The notes under the pieces: model-generated
What the model saw: only the letters and a program-made list of their open reading frames with translations
What the model was told of the DNA's origin: nothing
Database searches by the model: none
Program-made: the position numbers and the translations under genes
Source: Marinifilum breve
Lineage (GTDB): Bacteria; Bacteroidota; Bacteroidia; Bacteroidales; Marinifilaceae
DNA length: 64,000 nt
Direction: 5' to 3'
Assembly: GCF_003202155.1 (NCBI RefSeq)
Contig: NZ_QFLI01000005.1
Location: forward strand, 368,812-432,811
Shown here: in pieces, positions 24,545 to 31,661 of the stretch
Position numbering within the stretch: the stretch's first letter is position 1
Layout of the letters: each line of letters starts with the position of its first letter

Positions 24545-25555
24545 TTAAGAAACCATTGCTACCTCTTGCTCTTTAAATTTTGCAGCATACCAATCCTCTG
24601 GCTTTTTCAGTGGGTTAATAAATGAAGTAGAATAGTTGATGATAAAGTTTAATATTCCGAAAAAGGCTACCAGGAACCCAACGAAAAAGGCAACCATTAC
24701 AATCGCTACAATAAGCATCATGCTTGATGTTCCCTCCGATTCGTAATCTCTTTGCCAAGGGCCTCCGTTTACACTTACATATTCTTTAATAGAAAATCCT
24801 GCAAACAAAGCAGCCATAACACCTCCAATAATACCTAGCTTGCGAGAGTTAAAGTTCTCCATTCTTTTCTCCAAGGCATACCTTGCTGTTCGGCTCGATA
24901 AGTAATAAAATGTAATCCCAATAATATGAATCAAGGTGAATGATGAAAGCAATATGCCAATATCCATGATGCCCATAAATACCAAAATACCAATTGCGCA
25001 TCCCAGTATCCATTTCGATCCGGTGAACTCTCTTGTGGTTCTATCCTTGTACACATCTAAAAACTCATTAACACGAGCACATACAACTGGGTCGCTAGGA
25101 CACAAGCGTGTGTTGATGTAGTTTAATCCATGACGCATATATCTGGCTTGAGCACCGCTGGTAATGGTAATCATTTCATTCCCCTCATCATCGGTAAAAG
25201 GAGTTAGTTTTTCCTCAATGCCCACCAAAATTTGTTCAGCTCTGTCGTTTCGTTCATCTTCTGATAAGTCTTCAGGTATTTTAAACTTCTCAGGATTTTC
25301 ATCGCCCAGCATTTTTTCCTGATAATTGGTATAAACTACCAAAGGAAACAATACAAAAACGCCTAATAAATAGCTTCCTGCAAAAATTACTTGCATCCAA
25401 TCAATTCCTCCTCCTTTTGATTCGGTCTGATTGGCAGGGGTCGTTTGCTCTGTCGCATTCTCTACAGAAGGATCGGTTTGAGCCAAAGCACTGGCCTGCA
25501 CACCAATTGTTCCACAGAGAACAAACAATAGAATTACTATAAGCAGTTTTTTCAT
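24545..25555 (-). CDS. Multi-pass membrane protein, paralogue A
   Basis: A 336-residue protein with a signal peptide (MKKLLIVILLFVLCGTIG...ASALAQ), a transmembrane helix near 55-75, a soluble cytosolic or periplasmic part (residues about 85-180: EDLSEDERNDRAEQILVGIEEKL, ITSGAQARYMRHGLNYINTRL) and about four more helices. It shares layout with the 333-residue protein encoded just upstream (EDER motif, then RLKRTIEYI/RYMRHGLNYI helix, helices, and a basic C-terminal NP.K..E.W tail: INPLKKPEDWYAAKF versus LNPFKNTEKWMKEEY). The two are diverged duplicates. The 5' region carries a conserved leader (25575-25631). Function unknown. Confidence 0.7.
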   Translation of the reverse strand: MKKLLIVILLFVLCGTIGVQASALAQTDPSVENATEQTTPANQTESKGGGIDWMQVIFAGSYLLGVFVLFPLVVYTNYQEKMLGDENPEKFKIPEDLSEDERNDRAEQILVGIEEKLTPFTDDEGNEMITITSGAQARYMRHGLNYINTRLCPSDPVVCARVNEFLDVYKDRTTREFTGSKWILGCAIGILVFMGIMDIGILLSSFTLIHIIGITFYYLSSRTARYALEKRMENFNSRKLGIIGGVMAALFAGFSIKEYVSVNGGPWQRDYESEGTSSMMLIVAIVMVAFFVGFLVAFFGILNFIINYSTSFINPLKKPEDWYAAKFKEQEVAMVS

Positions 25556-25574
25556 ATTTTGGGTATTAGTTTTC

Positions 25575-25631
25575 CTACTCGTATAGCTTTTCGGATCCGC
25601 TTCGTTTTTTTACATGGGTTCTGAACTCCAT
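25575..25631 (-). other. Conserved leader ORF A (18 codons) before membrane paralogue A
   Basis: On the minus strand ATG at 25631 opens a frame encoding MEFRTHVKKRSGSEKLYE and stops with TAG at 25577-25575, 19 nt before the start codon of the downstream gene. It matches the leader at 26868-26924 at 54 of 57 positions with no insertions or deletions, and similarity extends about 30 bp upstream (AATATGATCTA). Two of the three differences change an amino acid, so a functional RNA rather than a peptide is also possible. Confidence 0.5.
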
Positions 25632-25727
25632 TCTGTTCTTAGATCATATTCAGGTTTTTATTAATCTGTGTTCAAATAAAAAGATTATATCTACCCAATA
25701 ATAAGGGCAATTTTTATCTAAATTGTT

Positions 25728-25760
25728 TAAAGCACCACCCCCTTTCAAGAGTGGCACTTA
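25728..25760 (-). terminator. Terminator after membrane paralogue B
   Basis: On the minus strand AAGTGCCAC (25759-25751) pairs with GTGGTGCTT (25738-25730) using two wobble pairs, followed by TTTAAA. It lies about 85 bp beyond the stop of the gene at 25846 and resembles the hairpin after DUF6261. Confidence 0.6.
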
Positions 25761-25845
25761 CTCTTTATTAAAATCAAAACAATTGTGAGAAATGAAAACT
25801 ATTTTTCTGTATTAATATCCTTATGTTGTAACTATTACATGAATA

Positions 25846-26847
25846 TTAGTTTACTTCTGCCATGATTTCTTCTGTAAGCTTTTTACTGTAATCAAAATCA
25901 TATTCCTCTTTCATCCACTTTTCAGTATTCTTAAATGGATTTAAACAGTTTCCCCAATAATTAGAGCAGAAATAGTAAAAAATATAAATCGGACTCAAGA
26001 ATAAAGCGATTATAGATGTAATTACAGTTGCAATAAGTTTTATTACTAAATTCATAATACTATCCTCTGCTTCCCGTCCATAATTTCTACTGACTCTTCC
26101 ATCATTAACATCATAGTGCCTTGTTTTATATTTACCTGGTCCCCAGATACTTTTTATAGATTGTGAAAGTAAACTTGAATCAAACACTTTACCTTTCTCT
26201 TCATCTTTTCTTAACAAATAAATTGGACGCTTAGCTGAATAGTAATAGAAAGTAATATAAAATCCTCCCATCAGTAGCATTGCAATTACTCCACCAATCT
26301 CATTCTGAGACAACGTAATTATAACAAGTGCAATTATCATAACCACCATAACAGCCTTTGCTCCAAAAAATACTCGTTTCATTTCCTCCTTGTAAAACGA
26401 AGCATTATTTTCTAGTAGTTCACTTATCTCTTCGTTGTTTGGTTGAATTTCCCTAACTATATATTCTATAGTTCTTTTCAACCTAATCGCATCTTTTCCT
26501 GTTTCTATTTTAAAGCCTTCTGATCCATCTTCCATCTCAGCTGAAGGAAGCTTTCCATACATCTGCTCCAATATGGAATATGATAATGTATTTCTTTCAT
26601 CCTCTGTAAGGTGTTCATATTCTGCATCAATTGCTTTTTTTGTATTTAATTTTATTTTTGCTCCTAACAAAGTATTAACTACCAAAACAGGAGGGATTAA
26701 AAATACCGTCTGCATAACCCAACCAATAATAATGCTTATTAAAAAATAAGAAGTCATTGTTGGATCAGTATCCATAACAAACAAAACTAAAGTTAAAGGC
26801 AATACAAGTGTTAACACAACGTAAAGGCCTAGTAATATGTATTTCAT
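25846..26847 (-). CDS. Multi-pass membrane protein, paralogue B
   Basis: A 333-residue protein with two N-terminal helices (residues about 3-25 and 32-62), a soluble section with HLTEDERNTLSYSILEQMYGKL and DAIRLKRTIEYIVREI, two central helices near 165-205, a basic soluble loop (KYKTRHYDVNDGRVSRNYGREAE) and a long hydrophobic stretch near 270-300. The C-terminus NPFKNTEKWMKEEYDFDYSKK parallels the tail of paralogue A. It lacks the cleavable signal peptide of A. The gene is preceded by the same conserved 5' leader. No known function; a signalling or transport role cannot be inferred from motifs. Confidence 0.68.
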   Translation of the reverse strand: MKYILLGLYVVLTLVLPLTLVLFVMDTDPTMTSYFLISIIIGWVMQTVFLIPPVLVVNTLLGAKIKLNTKKAIDAEYEHLTEDERNTLSYSILEQMYGKLPSAEMEDGSEGFKIETGKDAIRLKRTIEYIVREIQPNNEEISELLENNASFYKEEMKRVFFGAKAVMVVMIIALVIITLSQNEIGGVIAMLLMGGFYITFYYYSAKRPIYLLRKDEEKGKVFDSSLLSQSIKSIWGPGKYKTRHYDVNDGRVSRNYGREAEDSIMNLVIKLIATVITSIIALFLSPIYIFYYFCSNYWGNCLNPFKNTEKWMKEEYDFDYSKKLTEEIMAEVN

Positions 26848-26867
26848 AATTTAAGTTTTAGGTTTTC

Positions 26868-26924
26868 CTACTCGTAAAGCTTTTCGGTTCCGCCTCGTTT
26901 TTTTACATGGGTTCTGAACTCCAT
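26868..26924 (-). other. Conserved leader ORF B (18 codons) before membrane paralogue B
   Basis: On the minus strand ATG at 26924 opens MEFRTHVKKRGGTEKLYE, ending with TAG at 26870-26868, 20 nt before the start codon at 26847. Position, length, frame and distance to the downstream gene all match leader A. The spared 3-base-periodic frame and the identical first ten codons support either a leader peptide or a structured 5' UTR carried along when the genes duplicated. Confidence 0.5.
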
Positions 26925-26953
26925 TTTGTTCCTAGATCATATTTAGATTTTAG

Positions 26954-27538
26954 TTAATTTTGGGAGGAAACTACAGAGTTATTCGTATTCTGCTTCTTAC
27001 TAATTACATATTCTAAAATGCCACCAATGCTTGCAAAAACTATCACAAAAATGATCATAACAAATGCATCTTCAAATCGGTCAAATACTGTTTCAAACCT
27101 TGATAGAGCCCATAGAAGACCAGGTTTAGGTGGTGTTGCCATCCAATAATAAAATGTAGGAATACTCAATAAACCAAATAAAATAAACAACTTAACACGA
27201 AATCTTCCATTGTTTTTTTCTATTAACGCCAATACTGAAGCTATTCTTCCTTTAATTGCCGAATGAATGCCATAAAACCAGCACAAAGCCAACCAAATGT
27301 AAATAAGCACCATAACATTCTCATAATACAATTCTAGTATTAGATAACTTAATATTTGAATTGAACACAAATAGACCATCTGTCTTATATGAAAATTGGC
27401 AAAAGCATTCTTCTTCTTCAAATTCATAACAATGGCTATCACAAGACCAATGATCCATAAATATGCAACAACTGCAATTACTCCTCCTTCATTTTCTGCA
27501 GATGCAGCTTCAATTTCTTTTCTTTTTTCTAAATCCAT
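26954..27538 (-). CDS. DUF4870/Tic20-like membrane protein
   Basis: A 194-residue protein with four to five membrane helices. The stretch GGVIAVVAYLWIIGLVIAIV followed by KKKNAFANFHIRQMVYL is the hallmark of the Tic20/DUF4870-like family, in which a helix is followed by an F..(F)H.RQ motif. The later part (helices near 125-145 and 160-185) extends beyond the usual 110-residue domain. Function of the bacterial family is unknown. It is encoded between the membrane paralogue B leader and a lipoprotein gene on the same strand and may belong to the same operon. Confidence 0.7.
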   Translation of the reverse strand: MDLEKRKEIEAASAENEGGVIAVVAYLWIIGLVIAIVMNLKKKNAFANFHIRQMVYLCSIQILSYLILELYYENVMVLIYIWLALCWFYGIHSAIKGRIASVLALIEKNNGRFRVKLFILFGLLSIPTFYYWMATPPKPGLLWALSRFETVFDRFEDAFVMIIFVIVFASIGGILEYVISKKQNTNNSVVSSQN

Positions 27539-27569
27539 ATCTTTTGGTTTCTTGAAATTGTAGTGACAT

Positions 27570-28157
27570 TTATTTTTTCACTTTCAAAATTTCTATATTG
27601 TTAAAATGTTCCATCTTTACCACTTCATCTGGAGATAATACTATTGAATATTTATCTTTCCTTGGAGAAAAGCTTGTACCACTTCTCAGTACAACCTTTC
27701 GCTTTAAAATTATTTTACCAGTATCATCTATAAACTTAACATCAAGAGGAAACCCTACACCATCTCTATCTCTTTTTTCTACATAAATTTCAATTACTAT
27801 TCCTCCTCCCCATCGTAAACTTCTAATAATCGAATGCTTGACATCAAAAGACAGATCTGGCTTACATACATACGGAACTGCTTTATTTTCGAGAGGATAC
27901 TTCATTAGGTACGTTTCTTTATTCTTTACCCACTTGTCGCTTAACCTATCATATTTTTTTTGTTTTCCAATCCTCATTCTTGTACCAGGTCTATGTAAAT
28001 AACGTTCTCTATCTGCTATCTCTACTTTGAGTGCATATTGTTTAACTAGAGATGGATACTCTCCAAATGTTGGATTTTTCACGTAATTATTACAAGCTGT
28101 AGTTGAAAATAAAACTATCAACACAATTATTAGGTTAACACTTGCATTTTTTTTCAT
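27570..28157 (-). CDS. Hypothetical lipoprotein
   Basis: A 195-residue protein with signal peptide and lipobox cysteine C22 (STTAC). The mature region starts with a basic stretch (RERYLHRPGTRMRIGKQKKYDR) and continues with predicted strands (GGIVIEIYVEKRDRDGV, GKIILKRKVVLRSGTSF, KYSIVLSPDEV), suggesting one beta-sandwich domain. No enzyme motif is visible. It is 31 bp upstream of the DUF4870-like gene on the same strand, and 29 bp downstream of the M50-like gene, so these are probably co-transcribed. Confidence 0.6.
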   Translation of the reverse strand: MKKNASVNLIIVLIVLFSTTACNNYVKNPTFGEYPSLVKQYALKVEIADRERYLHRPGTRMRIGKQKKYDRLSDKWVKNKETYLMKYPLENKAVPYVCKPDLSFDVKHSIIRSLRWGGGIVIEIYVEKRDRDGVGFPLDVKFIDDTGKIILKRKVVLRSGTSFSPRKDKYSIVLSPDEVVKMEHFNNIEILKVKK

Positions 28158-28186
28158 AATTATCTAATTTTTAAAAATACTTACAT

Positions 28187-28858
28187 TTATGAGCCTTTTA
28201 TCATATCCAATCCCATCATCACCAAGGCCTTTGCTATTTGGTAAAGTTCAATGATATGATCGGTACTCATTTTCACAAAGCTTACCAACATTGGTATTCT
28301 TCCAATCACGAAGGAGATGAGCAATCCCCAAATGAAGATTTGAAAAAACAGGATGATCAGGTAGGACCAAGTGATGCCAAACACATGTAAATCGGGCTGA
28401 TGTGGTTTGCCCTGACGAATGGCAATGGAAAATGAAAATCCAAGAGTTGCTCCCAACAATCCGAAATAGACTTCGGCTCCCGAACTGGCCAAAATAAAAT
28501 AGATCGGGAAGATAAAAACGGTTAGCAATGGGAAGAAATAAGGAGACAATACCGATAGGATATTCTGTTTTCCCTGGTAGGCAAAAAATCCTCCACTATT
28601 GGCTTCAACATTTAAAGCAATGGGCTTGTTAAAGGTTAAAACGCCCAGCACATTGTGGGTTAATTCATGTGCCAAAATGGCCAGGTAACCATGGGTTTTT
28701 ATAAAAATTGTGGTGAATAAAAATCCACCTCCCAAGGCGATAAAAAAGATTTTCTGAAATACATCTGCAAATGATACCATCTGTAGTGTAGCAATAAATT
28801 CACGCCCGAAAGCATAAATCAGCAGAGGGGTTAGTATTTTAAATAGTTTGGTTATCAT
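28187..28858 (-). CDS. M50B-like integral membrane zinc metalloprotease
   Basis: A 223-residue multi-pass membrane protein. A transmembrane helix carries the zinc-binding motif H64-E65-x-x-H68 (LAHELTHNVLG). A second region, PHQPDLHVFGITWSY (about 150-165), offers an aspartate in the position where site-2 proteases have the third ligand. This fits the M50/M50B-like family that cleaves membrane-embedded substrates. Substrate is unknown. It lies between an M23 peptidase gene and a lipoprotein/membrane-protein cluster, so a role in envelope stress or lipoprotein processing is a reasonable guess, not shown by sequence. Confidence 0.7.
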   Translation of the reverse strand: MITKLFKILTPLLIYAFGREFIATLQMVSFADVFQKIFFIALGGGFLFTTIFIKTHGYLAILAHELTHNVLGVLTFNKPIALNVEANSGGFFAYQGKQNILSVLSPYFFPLLTVFIFPIYFILASSGAEVYFGLLGATLGFSFSIAIRQGKPHQPDLHVFGITWSYLIILFFQIFIWGLLISFVIGRIPMLVSFVKMSTDHIIELYQIAKALVMMGLDMIKGS

Positions 28859-28929
28859 GAGTAATTAAATTATGAGTTAGGAATTATGAATGATGAATTA
28901 GGGAGCAACATTCATAACTCATCATTTAT

Positions 28930-28947
28930 TCCCGATAGCTATCGGGA
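28930..28947. repeat. 18-bp perfect palindrome
   Basis: TCCCGATAGCTATCGGGA is a perfect palindrome in the 104-bp gap between the M50-like and M23 genes. It is flanked by AT-rich inverted repeats (ATTATGAATGATGAA and TTCATAACTCATCAT). Similar palindromes recur in Bacteroidota intergenic DNA, where they probably act as terminators or as mobile repeats. Confidence 0.6.
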
Positions 28948-28962
28948 TCATAATTGCTTTTT

Positions 28963-30042
28963 CTATCCGAAGAATCGCTCAGGATTCACACGTTTTTTGT
29001 TTTTGATGATTTCGTAATGCAAATGAGGTCCGGTTGAACGACCAGTACTTCCCACTTTGCCAATTACATCTCCTTTTTTCACCTTCTGGCCCTTTTTCAC
29101 ACTCACTTTCGACAAGTGCCCATAAATGGTCTCGTAGCCATTACCATGCTTCACCTTAATGTAGTTGCCATATCCACCGTTCCATCCCGATTTTACGATT
29201 ACACCATCGGCAGGAACATGAATTTTGGTGCCTTTCGGACAAGCCATATCAACTCCTCCATGGAATCGCCAACGGTACAAAGTTGGATGAAAGCGATTGC
29301 CAAATTTCGAACTCAAGCGGTACTTGTCGTAGATCGGTTTTGTAGAAGGAATACTTCGCTTTTCAACTTCGATTAAACTAGCCTTATGGTTCTCTAGTGC
29401 TACAGCCTTGGGGGCAGTTGCACTTGTTTTGCTGTTTACCATCTCGTTTCCCTTGGCCTTCACATCAGGATCAGCCATTTTCTGACTTGGTGTATTATTA
29501 ACGATTGCCTTTGTAGCTGTTTGATTTGAAACCGGGTTTGTCATCTGATTCGAGTTGGCACTTTTCTTGGCTGCAAGTATAGGATTGCTCATGGCTTTTG
29601 GCGGCTCCACTACTGTTTGTGCCTTTGTTTCCTGCTTAGCCTCTGCTTGCACTTCGGCAGACTTCATTGCTTCAGCAGGAACTTCCTCAATCTTGATTTT
29701 CTCTACCTTGCGCTTAATTTGTTTGATCTCGTCATCTAAACTTGCCGTCAGATTTACATAGTTGGGAACTGGCGGCTTGGCAATCAAATCCTTGTCTTTT
29801 GCCTCCACCTTTTCCGACACAGGTGTTTCAACTTCAATTCCCAAAATCTCCTTGTTCCAATCGAGTTCATTCTTTTTAAAAGCTTCAAACTGTCGCTTGT
29901 ATTCTTCCTTGTATTTTTGAAATCGAGCTTTCTCAGCTTTCTTATAGGCTTCGAACGAATCTAATTCTTGTGCTCTAACTTGTCCGATATTTACAAGCAA
30001 AATAGCTGACAAAAAACCCAATAATAGTGCATACTTCCTCAT
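28963..30042 (-). CDS. M23-family (LytM-type) peptidoglycan endopeptidase
   Basis: A 359-residue secreted protein. After the signal peptide (cleavage near QVRAQ) comes a charged coiled-coil of about 60 residues (KKAEKARFQKYKEEYKRQFE), then an Ala/Lys/Pro-rich linker to residue 230. The C-terminal LytM domain has all zinc and catalytic positions: H261 and D265 (HGGVD), H309 (YGHLS), H340 and H342 (HLHYE). It should cut peptide cross-links in peptidoglycan. It is last in the same-strand run that includes the LPP20/FlgT-like cluster, 14 bp after the LPP20-related gene, so it may open the cell wall for assembly of that envelope structure (inference). Confidence 0.9.
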   Translation of the reverse strand: MRKYALLLGFLSAILLVNIGQVRAQELDSFEAYKKAEKARFQKYKEEYKRQFEAFKKNELDWNKEILGIEVETPVSEKVEAKDKDLIAKPPVPNYVNLTASLDDEIKQIKRKVEKIKIEEVPAEAMKSAEVQAEAKQETKAQTVVEPPKAMSNPILAAKKSANSNQMTNPVSNQTATKAIVNNTPSQKMADPDVKAKGNEMVNSKTSATAPKAVALENHKASLIEVEKRSIPSTKPIYDKYRLSSKFGNRFHPTLYRWRFHGGVDMACPKGTKIHVPADGVIVKSGWNGGYGNYIKVKHGNGYETIYGHLSKVSVKKGQKVKKGDVIGKVGSTGRSTGPHLHYEIIKNKKRVNPERFFG

Positions 30043-30056
30043 AATCGTATTGTTGG

Positions 30057-31025
30057 TTAAAAATCGGTTTTCATATATAATCGGTTGCCTTCCACCTTTA
30101 TATCTGTAATGCTAAATTTCATTTTTTGATAATCGATAACCCGAAATAAATTCTTAAACATGGTATTGTACTGATCTCCCACCGACTTTATTTTTCCACC
30201 CTCCTTTGTCATCAGCAGTAGGTTATTCAGAACCACATCGAGGTAGGCATTCCAAAACGAATAGTGCAACGATGCATCCAGCATTCCATTTTGGTAAGCT
30301 GTTGTATCAGACTTTTGAAATGGTTGATACCTGAATATCCCAGAAGGGAATTTGATTTCGAACTGGTTAATTTTTGAAACAATATCCTTTCCCGATTGGG
30401 TGTTATAGGAGTAGTATTTCAACTCCTTAATGGGATACTGCTTGGGTGTATTGATGTAAAGTTTGATAAAACTATAGCTCTCCTCTCGGGAGCCTTTGAT
30501 TTCACTTTGTAGTAGATCTGCCGAAATTCGAATGGTATTTGTACTGTCGCATTCATTTGATAATTGCCTGATGTTGGCTGAATTCACCAAAACAAATACC
30601 TCATCGAAACTTGAAGTGAAACTCTTTTCTATTAGCAAAGCTTTTAAATCGACTTGTGCAGCCGACAAAACATTGGTTAAGCTCACAAATTTTGAGCTGG
30701 CATACCTTTCCTTTTTATCGGAGGTATAGTTGTCTACAATCGATCGGTAGGCAAGATTCTTTTTTAAACAGGCAATGGCAACGGCTCTCAATTTCGCCTG
30801 TTCCAATGCCATATCCGAATCCATATAAGGATCCGAAATTCCTATGCAAAACTCATCGGAGGTTGCCAGCTGAATCCATGCTGGAAATTTTCCATCCTCA
30901 GAATCTTGTGAAAATTTAGTTTCCAGAGAATCCACAACCAAAGAACAGGAATCCCGAACCTGCCCTTTTAGTTGTAGATTAACTAAGAAAACTACGAATA
31001 ATATCAAAAGTGATTTGATATTCAT
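30057..31025 (-). CDS. LPP20-related secreted protein
   Basis: A 322-residue protein with a signal peptide (MNIKSLLILFVVFLVNLQLKG). The segment FPAWIQLATSDEFCIGISDPYMDSDMALEQAKLRAVAIACLKKNL has the LPP20/FlgP layout: P.W, a (Y/F)..GIS strand, then a long Ala-rich helix. After about residue 180 the protein has no recognised domain, although strands alternate. It lacks a lipobox cysteine, unlike its neighbours. Third LPP20-type protein of this cluster, 20 bp after the short lipoprotein gene and 14 bp before the M23 gene. Confidence 0.6.
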   Translation of the reverse strand: MNIKSLLILFVVFLVNLQLKGQVRDSCSLVVDSLETKFSQDSEDGKFPAWIQLATSDEFCIGISDPYMDSDMALEQAKLRAVAIACLKKNLAYRSIVDNYTSDKKERYASSKFVSLTNVLSAAQVDLKALLIEKSFTSSFDEVFVLVNSANIRQLSNECDSTNTIRISADLLQSEIKGSREESYSFIKLYINTPKQYPIKELKYYSYNTQSGKDIVSKINQFEIKFPSGIFRYQPFQKSDTTAYQNGMLDASLHYSFWNAYLDVVLNNLLLMTKEGGKIKSVGDQYNTMFKNLFRVIDYQKMKFSITDIKVEGNRLYMKTDF

Positions 31026-31045
31026 TGTTTTGAAAAAACTATTGA

Positions 31046-31615
31046 TTAAGATCCTATTTTCGCCATTTCCTCTTTAAAATCTTTCTTGAATTTTTCGTAT
31101 TCAAAATCGATTTTTAGCTTATCATCCTGGCTAATTCTGTCTGCCATATTTTTAATGATTTCTTCGCCTGCAAGTTCCATTGCAACATAACAGTGAAATT
31201 TACCATCTTTGGTTTTCTTCATTTTCTCGCAAATTACACGAGTTCCATTAAGCGTTTGGCTTACAATACTTCTCGAAAGATCCTGGAAACGCTGTTTTGC
31301 TTCCTGATTTCCATTAAAATCATGCTGTGAAGAGTAGTTGTCTGTCACAACATTTACTTTTGCCTGAATTTCCGATGCCAAACCGGCACGAGCATCTGCA
31401 TAAGCTATTTTCTTTGCAATACTCATATTTGGACTTAAACCATCAGCCGATGCTCTAAAATATTCTCCATTGGTAAAGTATTCTGGTCCAGAACAAGGAA
31501 CGTCAAAATCTACTTCATCTGGTTGTTGAACCTGTGCTACCTGCTGTGGTGCCGAACATGCGAACATTGCACCCATCATTGCTACTGCAAATAATTTTCC
31601 TAAACGTGTTTTCAT
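31046..31615 (-). CDS. LPP20-family lipoprotein, short form (second copy)
   Basis: A 189-residue lipoprotein with lipobox cysteine C20 (GAMFAC). Mature motifs CSGPEYFTNGEYFRASADG, AYADARAGLASEIQAKV, RVICEKMKK, CYVAMEL and SQDDKLKIDFEYEKFKK match the 8.2 kb lipoprotein along its whole length. It is encoded 46 bp after the long LPP20-LamG protein, the same long-short order as at 6.7-8.8 kb, which supports duplication of a two-gene unit. Predicted outer-membrane or periplasmic oligomer (FlgP-like); no enzymatic function. Confidence 0.72.
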   Translation of the reverse strand: MKTRLGKLFAVAMMGAMFACSAPQQVAQVQQPDEVDFDVPCSGPEYFTNGEYFRASADGLSPNMSIAKKIAYADARAGLASEIQAKVNVVTDNYSSQHDFNGNQEAKQRFQDLSRSIVSQTLNGTRVICEKMKKTKDGKFHCYVAMELAGEEIIKNMADRISQDDKLKIDFEYEKFKKDFKEEMAKIGS

Positions 31616-31661
31616 TTCTTGTTAATTTTTAAGTTTTTATTGTATTGTGTTATTTCTATTC

